A stretch of 64,000 bases of DNA from Brevibacterium aurantiacum (GTDB taxonomy: Bacteria; Actinomycetota; Actinomycetes; Actinomycetales; Brevibacteriaceae). The notes under the pieces are model-generated. The model was not told the origin of the DNA. It saw only the letters and a program-made list of their open reading frames with translations, and searched no databases. The position numbers and the translations under genes are program-made. The DNA lies in assembly GCF_007558825.1 (NCBI RefSeq), contig NZ_VLTK01000011.1, positions 1-64,000 of the forward strand, written 5' to 3'. Each line of letters opens with the position of its first letter. Within the stretch, counting starts at the first letter, position 1. Shown here piece by piece: positions 8,170 to 18,450 of the stretch.

Positions 8170-9351
8170 TCAGGCGGACAAGCCCTCAAGCACCTGGCCG
8201 AAGCGACGCAGTCCTTCTTCTATACTTGCCTCGTCAGCGGCAAAAGAGATGCGCACATGCCCTTCGCCTGAGGCTCCGTACTCGGAACCGGCGCGCACCA
8301 GTACTCCGCCTTTCGCGAACTCCTCGACCAACTGTTCCGAGGTCAGTGAGCTGTGAATCTTCGGAAATGCATAGAATGCCCCCCGGGGCGCATTGACTGA
8401 CACTTTCGGCATGGACGACAGTGCATCGATGACCAGGTCCCTACGCCGTTGGTAGTCGTCGCGCATCTTGCTGAGCACATGTTGAGGAGTCTCCAGCGCT
8501 GTGATCGCGGCGTCTTGAACAAAGGTGTTAAGTGCACCGTTGATCGTTCGGTGCACGAGGTCGATCCGCTTCGCAATGTTCACGGGAGCTACGGAATAAC
8601 CGAGTCGCCATCCGGTCATGGCGTACGTCTTCGAGAATGTGCCGATTATGATCGTCCGACCACGCAGCGAGGTCAGTGACAATGCAGAGACGAATTCCTC
8701 ATCATCGAAGACCAGGCCGCTGTATGCTTCGTCGGCAACTAACACAGTTTCAGGGTTGTCGGTGAGAAGGGTTTCGAGGTGTGCCATGTCCTCGCCATCC
8801 ATGACCGCCCCTGTCGGGTTCGATGGATTGCACAGGATGAGCATGCGTGCACCTCTGAGAGCTTCGCCGATGCTCGCGAGATCGTTCGATCCATCCTCGA
8901 GGGCAGGGACGTTCACTATCTCAGCACCTACCATCGCCAGTTGGTCAGCGTAGAGCGAATAGGTTGGTTCGGGAACGACGACTTTGTCCCCTGACTCGAC
9001 CAATGCCAAGGTGACCGCGGCCAAAGCCGCACTGGCACCGTGAGTGAGTATCACTTCGTCGGCAGATGTGTTCCGACCTGTTGTCGCAGATATTCGTTCG
9101 GCTAGGGCGACTTTCAGATCGGGAAGTCCGCTGAGCGGGGCATAGTGAGTTCGCCCAGATTCCAAGGAAGCCACTGCGCTCGCGACGATTTCTGGAGCCG
9201 TGTCCGCGTTGGGCTCCCCCATCGCAAGAGAAACTACTCCGGGCATTAGTTGACCGAGATTGCTCGGGCGACGTGAGACCTGCGTGATTCTCTCCGTGAG
9301 AGCAGAGGACCCAGGAGGAGTGACCGGAATCGTAAATGCTGGCTGTTCCAT
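8170..9351 (-). CDS. PLP-dependent aminotransferase (class I/II)
   Basis: 393-aa fold-type I aminotransferase. Motifs seen: LTHGASAALAAVTLAL (cofactor phosphate region), CNPSNPTGAV (carboxylate binding), VADEAYSGLVFDD (Asp to the pyridine N) and GTFSKTYAMTGWRLGYS, where the SK lysine forms the PLP aldimine. The start at 9351 has AAGGAG 5 nt upstream; the longer frame upstream would run into the transporter gene end. In this operon it probably removes the amino group of the glutamate analogue released by the PxpABC 5-oxoprolinase, giving the 2-oxo acid for the RraA-type enzyme. Substrate is inferred. Confidence 0.85.
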   Translation of the reverse strand: MEQPAFTIPVTPPGSSALTERITQVSRRPSNLGQLMPGVVSLAMGEPNADTAPEIVASAVASLESGRTHYAPLSGLPDLKVALAERISATTGRNTSADEVILTHGASAALAAVTLALVESGDKVVVPEPTYSLYADQLAMVGAEIVNVPALEDGSNDLASIGEALRGARMLILCNPSNPTGAVMDGEDMAHLETLLTDNPETVLVADEAYSGLVFDDEEFVSALSLTSLRGRTIIIGTFSKTYAMTGWRLGYSVAPVNIAKRIDLVHRTINGALNTFVQDAAITALETPQHVLSKMRDDYQRRRDLVIDALSSMPKVSVNAPRGAFYAFPKIHSSLTSEQLVEEFAKGGVLVRAGSEYGASGEGHVRISFAADEASIEEGLRRFGQVLEGLSA

Positions 9352-9397
9352 GTTGCTCCTTACACCTTTACTGGAATCGAATTCGAGGAACGCACTT

Positions 9398-10705
9398 CTA
9401 TGCGAGAGGCTTGCGGGCGGTTTCGGCGATGAAGAACGCGGTGAGACCAGTGCCAAGTGCTGTGAGCACCACGTAGTAGGCCGGGATCGAGGTCACACCG
9501 GTAGCGGCGATCAAGCTGGTCATGACCAGCGGTCCCGCTCCACCGAAGAGCGCCGTGGAGATGTTGTATCCCAGGGAATATGCTGTGCCTCGCACTCGGG
9601 TGGGGAACAGTTCAGCGAGGGTGAGATTTATGGTGGCGGAGTGTCCGCAGAAGGCAGCGGCCATGACCAACGCACCGATAACGGCCAGCCAGAAGCTGCC
9701 CTGCGCCAGCAGCCAGTAACTGGGGATGGCAAGCACGGCAGAGGCGACGGCCGACCCGATCAGAACTTTTCGCCGGCCGATTCGGTCTGAGAGCGCTCCC
9801 ATCGTGGGGATACCTGCCAGCATCACCAGCACGGCAAGAGCCGTAACTCCGAGCCCGTCGCCGGTGCTGAAGTTCAGTTCCCGACTGAGATACGACGGCA
9901 TGTAGTTGAACAGAACGTAGTAACCCGAGCTGTTGAGCAGAGCCAAGGTGATGGCAAAGAACACACGGCGCAGGGTCTCTTTGTCCTTTAGACTCTCGGA
10001 TAGCGGATTGGAGACGGTATCCCCCTCTTGTTTCGCCTGTCGGAAGATCACGGTGTCGTGCAAAGTTCGGCGAATCCAGAAGCCGATGAGCCCAATCGGA
10101 CCAGCGAGAAGGAACGGAATTCTCCATGCCCACTCCTGTAGCGAGTCTTCAGGCAGAAAGGCTGCCATCCCTACTCCCAGACTGGTTCCGCAAAGCATAG
10201 CCAAATAGGAACCGAACTGCGGCAGTGACGTCAGGAAGCCACGACGGTGGTCGGGCGAATTCTCGGCGACGAACGAAAAGGCACTAGCGACCTCTCCACC
10301 GGCAGAGAATCCCTGGACCAAACGGCAGACAAGAAGCAGGGCTGGAGCCAATAGCCCGACGGTTGCGTACCCGGGCAAGAGCCCGATCGCCACCGTAGAG
10401 CCGGTCATCAACATGAGCGAGAGAACAAGAGCAGAACGACGGCCGACTCGATCGGCGAATGCGCCGATCACCATACCGCCCAAGGGGCGAACCAGGAAGG
10501 TCAGTGCAAAGATCCCCCACGTCATGATCAGTCCGGCAGTCGGCGATTCAGGAGGGAAGAAGACAATAGCGATGGTTCCGGCGAGGAAGCCGTAGATGCC
10601 GTAGTCGAAGAATTCGACGAAGACTCCGGCACTTCCACCCAAAACTGCACGCCGTAGTTGTTTGGGCGAGAGCTCTTCTGGTTTTGATGATGTTGTTGTG
10701 GACAT
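9398..10705 (-). CDS. MFS transporter, metabolite:H+ symporter type
   Basis: 435-aa, twelve-helix major facilitator. The N-terminus VFVEFFDYGIYGFLAG and the loop GAFADRVGRRSALVLS are typical of the MHS subfamily (relatives of the KgtP, ProP and citrate transporters), which take up organic acids and betaine-like compounds. The ATG at 10705 is preceded by AGGAGAG at good spacing. It lies 26 nt after pxpC. It is the obvious importer for the substrate of the pxp operon. Confidence 0.88.
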   Translation of the reverse strand: MSTTTSSKPEELSPKQLRRAVLGGSAGVFVEFFDYGIYGFLAGTIAIVFFPPESPTAGLIMTWGIFALTFLVRPLGGMVIGAFADRVGRRSALVLSLMLMTGSTVAIGLLPGYATVGLLAPALLLVCRLVQGFSAGGEVASAFSFVAENSPDHRRGFLTSLPQFGSYLAMLCGTSLGVGMAAFLPEDSLQEWAWRIPFLLAGPIGLIGFWIRRTLHDTVIFRQAKQEGDTVSNPLSESLKDKETLRRVFFAITLALLNSSGYYVLFNYMPSYLSRELNFSTGDGLGVTALAVLVMLAGIPTMGALSDRIGRRKVLIGSAVASAVLAIPSYWLLAQGSFWLAVIGALVMAAAFCGHSATINLTLAELFPTRVRGTAYSLGYNISTALFGGAGPLVMTSLIAATGVTSIPAYYVVLTALGTGLTAFFIAETARKPLA

Positions 10706-10731
10706 GTTCTCTCCTGTGTGGAGTTGAAGGT

Positions 10732-11727
10732 TTAGATCATGGACGTGGTGCGTGGGCTGAAAAGTCGAGAAGCGGCGAACGCCGTCGAACATTTCTTACG
10801 GAGTATGTCGAGCTCATCCCTTCGCCTCTGTGCGACGCATATTGATTGAGCGGGCGTAGTGGGAATGAGGGATACAGTGTCCCCGGGCCGTATCTGAGCT
10901 AGTTGTGAGTGCCAACCGCGGGCAACGACTGCTGGCACCGGATAGCCGGCGGTGAGGGGTCTCCCTCGGAGAAGTGCGATCATTCCTCCTGCCGGCGGTA
11001 CCTCGATTGCGCCGACCGGCACTCCACGGGAGAGGATTTCCGAAGTGCGACTGCGTGGAGCATCCGTGCCTTCCAGTCGTATGCCAGCATGGTCGCTCTG
11101 CGCGCCCACTGTGCGCATTTGGCTCGAAATATTGTCGAAGAAGCCGGGGTACTCGTGCAGTTCCGGGCCAGGCATGATGCCTAGCGGAGTATGACGAGAG
11201 TAGAGCTCGCGTGGTGCTCTGATGGGAAAACAGGGAGTCATATGCGGAGGCGCTTGGACACAGTGGCCGTCGACTCGGAGCCTTTGGTCGTCGGCAAGCT
11301 TGCAGCCTCGGTTAATGAGCGAGTCATAGGCACACGAGCCCATGTACTCATCGCCCTCAATACGGCCGTGAATGGCGATATAGCCGCGCAGTCCCGCTTG
11401 GGCCGGCTCTATGCGTATGCAGGCATCTGGCCATGTCACGATCGGTGTACGTGAGGTGAAATTGATTCCATCAATGGTGATGTCTCCGGTCGAACCGGTA
11501 ATGGAAAACAACACTGGTTCCGGTGTGCACATTTCGAATGGAAGGATCGAAGTAAGTTCGATCACCGGAGAACCTTCACCATTGCCGACAAGAATATTGG
11601 CAGCCATTGCCGAGAACTGATCTGCAGCCCCGTTGACCTGGAGGCCCTGATCGGTGAAGCCGTACCGTCCTAGATCAGTCACAACCGATACTCCCGCTTC
11701 GCGGATGTTGATCTCTACGGAAGTCAT
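10732..11727 (-). CDS. pxpC: 5-oxoprolinase subunit PxpC
   Basis: 331-aa biotin-dependent-carboxyltransferase-like subunit (KipA family) of the bacterial ATP-dependent 5-oxoprolinase. Family features are REAGVSVVTDLGRYGFTDQGL near the N-terminus, the NGAADQFSAMAANILVGN segment and PPAGGMIALLRGRPLTAGYP near residues 240-260. With PxpB it phosphorylates and opens the lactam ring of 5-oxoproline. Its start overlaps the pxpB stop by 4 nt (ATGA). Confidence 0.9.
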   Translation of the reverse strand: MTSVEINIREAGVSVVTDLGRYGFTDQGLQVNGAADQFSAMAANILVGNGEGSPVIELTSILPFEMCTPEPVLFSITGSTGDITIDGINFTSRTPIVTWPDACIRIEPAQAGLRGYIAIHGRIEGDEYMGSCAYDSLINRGCKLADDQRLRVDGHCVQAPPHMTPCFPIRAPRELYSRHTPLGIMPGPELHEYPGFFDNISSQMRTVGAQSDHAGIRLEGTDAPRSRTSEILSRGVPVGAIEVPPAGGMIALLRGRPLTAGYPVPAVVARGWHSQLAQIRPGDTVSLIPTTPAQSICVAQRRRDELDILRKKCSTAFAASRLFSPRTTSMI

Positions 11728-12461
11728 AACAGCTCTCCGATGAAGACGGGTTCGGTTCGGTGGAACTCATCGACAGAGATAGGAACGAATCGGAGTGTGT
11801 CGCCAGGGGTCAAAGCGACGAATGGTTGTCCTGAAGGATTGTTCATCCGCAATGGCGTAGTTCCGATGAGCCGCCATCCTCCAGGGGCAGGAATCGTGTA
11901 GATAGTGCCCTGGTGTCCCGACACCGCGACGGACCCAGCGGGAATTTTGACCCGAGGGTGGCTCATTCGCGGAATCGGCGTGCCGAAGGCGTCACCTTCG
12001 TGCATTGGAGCACCAGCAGGGGCACCATTGAAAGCCAGTCGCCACATGGTCGCGCAGTGCTTCTCGATTACGTCGTTTTCGCTGATTCCGAGGTGGCCAG
12101 CAACCGAAGTCAGGTCGGGGCCAAAGTCGCCTCCGTAGACGAGAGGTATCTCGACAAGACGCTCTTCGATCGCAATGTTGCCTGCGGTTGAGAGAGCCTC
12201 AGTGAGGCTTTCGCAGAGAGAGAAGACATCTAATCGCAACGGATCATATTCGATGGTCAAAGATTCAAATGTCGGCGTGATGCCTTCTACGCCGACGAGA
12301 TTCGCCTTTCGAAGCGATGCTGCGAGAGCGTGGGCCATCCGCCATCGTGATTCCTTGTCATCGTCGCTGGGGTGGACGAGCAACGCTGAGTCACCGAACG
12401 GTCGCACGTGCACCGTGCGTGCTGCCGAGCCGGAGGGATCTGAAAGAACTATTTCCTTCAT
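11724..12461 (-). CDS. pxpB: 5-oxoprolinase subunit PxpB
   Basis: 245-aa KipI-family subunit. Motifs: VRPFGDSALLVHP at the start, SLTIEYDPL in the middle, IPLVYGGDFGPDL and the C-terminal GGWRLIGTTPLRM, which is diagnostic for the PxpB/allophanate-hydrolase subunit fold. Forms the catalytic complex with PxpC. It overlaps both neighbours by 4 nt, so the three subunits are probably made in equal amounts. Confidence 0.9.
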   Translation of the reverse strand: MKEIVLSDPSGSAARTVHVRPFGDSALLVHPSDDDKESRWRMAHALAASLRKANLVGVEGITPTFESLTIEYDPLRLDVFSLCESLTEALSTAGNIAIEERLVEIPLVYGGDFGPDLTSVAGHLGISENDVIEKHCATMWRLAFNGAPAGAPMHEGDAFGTPIPRMSHPRVKIPAGSVAVSGHQGTIYTIPAPGGWRLIGTTPLRMNNPSGQPFVALTPGDTLRFVPISVDEFHRTEPVFIGELL

Positions 12462-13243
12462 ACGCTGTTCTTTTCCGAGAGGACTGTCGCCAGTGACGCG
12501 AACCCGACACCTGCCGCAGACAGAGCATCGCGAATTCGGCCTGCAGCTTCGACAGCTTCGGCGTTGTCGCCGTGAAGGAGGACCGTGTCGACGTCGATCT
12601 CCATCAGAGAACCGTCGTGAGCGACCACGGTTCCATCCGTGACCATACGTACTGCCCGCTCAACGACAACGTCTTCGTCGTGAATGACAGCTCCCTTTAT
12701 TTTTCGTGAGACCAGTGAGCCGTCCGGGTTGTACGAGCGGACGGCCATCGCAGTGATTGCGACTCGAAGTCCCTCCGAGCGAGCGAGCTTCGAAAGCTGA
12801 CCCTCTTGAGTGACAATCGGTAGATTTGGATCGAACGCTGCGACAGCTTCCGCTACTCCGCGTGCATAACCTTCATCGGTCACAGACAGATTTCCGAGGC
12901 TCCCATGTGGGGTGACGTGGGAGAGTTCCACAGCTTGAGCTTGAGCGATTCCCTGCAACGCGCCAAGTTGATAGAGAACGTCTGTGCGGACCTCATCTGT
13001 TGACATCGCGATTGCTCTCCGTCCGAATCCGCGGAGGTCGTTGAACCCTGGATGTGCACCCACCGCCACCCCTCGTGTTCGGCAGGCTGCCACGGTCTTA
13101 GTCATGATTTGCGGATCACCAGCGTGGAACCCGCAGGCCACGTTCGCTGAGGTGAGGAGATCGAGCAGGTGTTCGTCATCGCCAAGGCTATAGGGACCAA
13201 ATGCCTCTCCGACGTCGGCTACTAGGTCAATTGTTCTCGTCAT
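12458..13243 (-). CDS. pxpA: 5-oxoprolinase subunit PxpA (LamB/YcsF family)
   Basis: 261-aa LamB/YcsF protein. Family residues: DLVADVGEAFGPYSLGDDE (usually N-A-D-L-G-E; here V-A-D-V-G-E), SANVACGFHAGDP (metal-site His), and GAHPGFNDLRGFGRR. The ATG at 13243 begins at the family consensus; the open frame upstream is promoter DNA. It is the first gene of a six-gene operon ending in the RraA-type enzyme. A possible promoter (-35 complement of 13352-13357, -10 complement of 13329-13334) and an operator-like palindrome (13299-13312) lie upstream. Confidence 0.9.
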   Translation of the reverse strand: MTRTIDLVADVGEAFGPYSLGDDEHLLDLLTSANVACGFHAGDPQIMTKTVAACRTRGVAVGAHPGFNDLRGFGRRAIAMSTDEVRTDVLYQLGALQGIAQAQAVELSHVTPHGSLGNLSVTDEGYARGVAEAVAAFDPNLPIVTQEGQLSKLARSEGLRVAITAMAVRSYNPDGSLVSRKIKGAVIHDEDVVVERAVRMVTDGTVVAHDGSLMEIDVDTVLLHGDNAEAVEAAGRIRDALSAAGVGFASLATVLSEKNSV

Positions 13244-13589
13244 TGGGCTCACCCTTCGAATAGCGCTCCCTCGCGTTCGTTGGCTCACGGCGAAGGGAGT
13301 GATGCGCGTCACGTGTCGCTTTTCCAATACGCTAGTCACACCAGCAATAAAATGCAACACCAGTCGCACTTTATCTCCATACGAGCGAAGTACCGTCCAG
13401 CTCAGCAATGACTCAAATCGTCACAGTCGCTGGATTGAATTGCCCGTCTTCTTTGTGCTGGTCGGGCGACGGACCACATCCCAAGGCAGATCAGAGTCGA
13501 CAGGGCTTGCGAAAAACTAGGAGCACTTTTGTGTTTCATGCGAAAATGGCGGCGAATGGGTACCATGAAAAGAAACAGAGGGGGCGTGA
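13244..13589. promoter_or_regulatory. Divergent promoter region, pxpA / TetR regulator
   Basis: 346 bp with no gene. On the minus strand TTGCAT (complement of 13352-13357) and TAGCGT (complement of 13329-13334) are 17 nt apart and could be the pxpA promoter. GTGATGCGCGTCAC at 13299-13312, a palindrome with one mismatched pair, lies just downstream of that start point and is a candidate TetR operator. A second, wider inverted repeat, TTTCATG (13534-13540) with CATGAAA (13564-13570), lies just before the regulator gene. Confidence 0.45.
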
Positions 13590-14186
13590 ATGCTGCAAGT
13601 CCAACGCAAGGACGTCGTCAGAAATAACCGCGCGATTCTGCAGGCTGCTGGGGAGATCATGAGGGTCGACCCCGAAGGCGTTACTATTCCCGCCGTCGCT
13701 GAGCGTGCTGGGCTTTCTGCACCGACCGTTTATCGCTACTATCCTTCGACAGAGGCTCTTCTCGGAAGATACCTCACCGAAGTCGTCTCCCAAGTACGCG
13801 ATTTTTCGCACGACTGCAACACACCCGGCACCGCGCTCTTCAACGACGTTCTCGGCGAGTGGGGCAGGGTCGTGGAAATCTATGGTCCGGGCCTTGTGCA
13901 GCTGCGCTCTCGACGCGGGTTCTTAGAGCGTTTGCGCTCGGGGGATGAGACCATGCAAGTGGTCCGAGAAGCTTGGGAGCGACCACTTCGACGTGTGATG
14001 AAGGCACACTGCATACGCGACGAGCACTTGGAGAATGCCCTCTTCCTATTTAACATGATGTTCGACCCACGAGAGCTTCTGGATCTCAACAAGCAAGGTC
14101 TGCCAATGCCATCGGTTCTGACCTTGCTCCAAGGTGCTTATGTGTCTGCGTTGCAAGGTTGGCAGGACGATAGCTCAACGGGCTAA
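13590..14186 (+). CDS. TetR/AcrR family regulator
   Basis: 198-aa regulator. The N-terminal helix-turn-helix (residues about 14-58) ends in GLSAPTVYRYYPSTEALLGRYL, a standard TetR recognition-helix signature; the rest is a helical ligand domain. It is divergently transcribed from the pxp operon, so it most likely represses that operon and itself. The inducer may be the imported lactam or a product of it; this is inferred from position. Confidence 0.85.
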   Translation: MLQVQRKDVVRNNRAILQAAGEIMRVDPEGVTIPAVAERAGLSAPTVYRYYPSTEALLGRYLTEVVSQVRDFSHDCNTPGTALFNDVLGEWGRVVEIYGPGLVQLRSRRGFLERLRSGDETMQVVREAWERPLRRVMKAHCIRDEHLENALFLFNMMFDPRELLDLNKQGLPMPSVLTLLQGAYVSALQGWQDDSSTG

Positions 14187-14896
14187 GTCCATCGGAACTT
14201 CGCGGGGCAGGTTTATCTCTGGTCGCACAGGTCGGATTCTGCAGCCAGGAGCATACCCAGCAACTTTCCACGAAAGTATGGGGCTATGAGCGCGGGAAAC
14301 AGGCACCCAAACTAGGGCATGTCTCCCTTATTCAAGAGTTCTGAACTGACACGCTGAATGAGTGACTACAGACCAACGACGCCACGTCTTCACCGACGAA
14401 CAACGGTTCGACTTTCTCCCACTGCTCGTCCATGAAGACTTGATGGCGGTCGTGCGTAGTCACCCATCCACAGTGCCAGCCCTACAGCCTCGAATAAAGG
14501 AGACTTGCCCTAGCTCGCATCGCCGACGAAGAGAACCTTGCGAAGCATGCGGACGAGATAGCGCAGCCTGCTACCGCGTACCTTCGCACGATCGGCGCGA
14601 CGTCCGCCACCATGCGATCCTCCGGCAAGCTCGTGTCCGACTTCCTAGCGTTCCATCGTTGCGGCACTTAGGGTGCATGCGTCCACCTGCATGCAGGGGC
14701 TTCGACCGGCGATTATGCACTGGCGGCACTCAAGGATGCCGGCACGGAGCTTGACAAGACTGTCTTGACGACTTGACTCCGGGCCGCCGAATTGTCGGAG
14801 CCGTAGCCGCAGCTACGACTACGACGCGGAGTGCCTCCGCGCGATTCTGCCCGAGCTTCAAAACAAGTATTACCCCGGCCTCGGAATTCAACGAGC

Positions 14897-15139
14897 ATGG
14901 CCTCACCACCCATCGGAAACGAACGCTCTTCGCGGAAGCTCAAGCCGACCCTATCGGTGCCTGCCTATGCCCTAGAAAGCCTCCGCCGAGCAGGAGCAAT
15001 CAAGGCCAAAGGCGCGCCAGCGCTGACATTGGCGCAAGTCGATCGGATCGTTGCCATTCTGCGGGTAGCGACCCTGACAAAGGAACGTCATGGTCGAACC
15101 GGCCCACCCAAAAAAACACTAACGCCCGCCACGAAATAA
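14897..15139 (+). CDS. Possible small protein, unknown
   Basis: 80-codon open frame, ATG at 14897. The product is basic with a helical middle (ALESLRRAGAIKAKG, LTLAQVDRIVAILR) and a lysine-rich tail. There is no clear ribosome site and no known domain. Its 3' end overlaps the terminator hairpin of acnA, which argues against a conserved gene. It may be the last piece of the decayed region. Confidence 0.25.
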   Translation: MASPPIGNERSSRKLKPTLSVPAYALESLRRAGAIKAKGAPALTLAQVDRIVAILRVATLTKERHGRTGPPKKTLTPATK

Positions 15140-15150
15140 CGTGACGGGCG
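15111..15150 (-). terminator. Intrinsic terminator of acnA
   Basis: An 11-bp stem with one mismatch (15123-15133 with 15140-15150, loop AAATAA). On the minus strand it is followed by TTAGTGTTTTTTT. It lies 74 nt after the acnA stop. Confidence 0.8.
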
Positions 15151-15223
15151 CATGTGCGTGAGAAGCTAAAATCAGGACCGCAGCCTAATTCTCAGCGGCC
15201 AGATAGCCTCATATTCGAGCAAA

Positions 15224-17911
<2,688 letters not shown>

Positions 17912-18004
17912 CGTGATTCTCCTGTTTCATCCGACACTCATCCAAGAAACCGGGCCAGCCCGTGAGCCGCGCACCGATTTACGCGACACAAATGTTTCCA
18001 AAAG

Positions 18005-18022
18005 TATCTTGACGTCAAGATA
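18005..18022. promoter_or_regulatory. Perfect 18-bp palindrome upstream of acnA
   Basis: TATCTTGACGTCAAGATA is a perfect inverted repeat in an AT-rich patch upstream of acnA. Its form recalls sites of the UrtR/TamR branch of MarR regulators, which control aconitase in Streptomyces; that link is from memory and needs checking. It could also serve the plus-strand gene at 18187. Confidence 0.65.
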
Positions 18023-18186
18023 AATTCTATCTCATTTGGTCGCCCTTGACCACCTTCGGAGCATGGCCTGTCGGTGAACTGAGAATCGGGTTTTCCCCAA
18101 GTCAAAGTCCGGACAACTCCCGCGCGAAGCGGTGCCGCAAGTCCCTAATCTGGAGTCACATCAGCAGCTGCGAACTAGGAGCATTC

Positions 18187-18378
18187 ATGGACCCGTTCAC
18201 TCTCGGAGCCGGATTCGGATTCGGGGCACTCCTCGTCGGCATCATCTTCGCCGTCATCTGTCGAACCCTGGCCGATGAGAAGGGCCGCTCCTCGGGATGG
18301 TGGGGCCTCTGGGGTTTCCTCACCACCTTCATCGCGCTCATCGTCCTCGTCCTCCTCCCCCAGAGGGCGCGAACCTGA
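18187..18378 (+). CDS. Small membrane protein
   Basis: 63-aa protein with two hydrophobic segments separated by a short charged loop (RTLADEKGRSSGWWGLWGF), and a basic C-terminus. The ATG at 18187 has AGGAG 5 nt upstream; this decided the start over the longer frame. It resembles short two-helix actinobacterial hypothetical proteins. No function can be assigned. It is divergent from acnA and convergent with the RNA methyltransferase. Confidence 0.65.
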   Translation: MDPFTLGAGFGFGALLVGIIFAVICRTLADEKGRSSGWWGLWGFLTTFIALIVLVLLPQRART

Positions 18379-18450
18379 GATCCTCAGACGCCGAGGTGGA
18401 CGCCGGTTGAGATCTCTCCCTCGCCGAGGTGGGCCTCAGTCCCGATGCGG

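Larger units (their letters stand above)
14187..15223. other. Gene-poor 1-kb stretch, probable gene decay
   Basis: I find no intact recognisable gene. Protein-like segments appear in different plus frames and are interrupted by stops or shifts: one at about 14510-14675 (LARIADEENLAKHADEIAQP...), one at about 14685-14776 (GDYALAALKDAGTELDKT...), and one at about 14810-14870. No inverted repeats or transposase motifs were seen. The aconitase terminator lies at the right end (15111-15150). Confidence 0.45.

Noticed and set aside
14187..15150. Insertion sequence
   Set aside because: No transposase motif, terminal inverted repeat or target duplication could be found.
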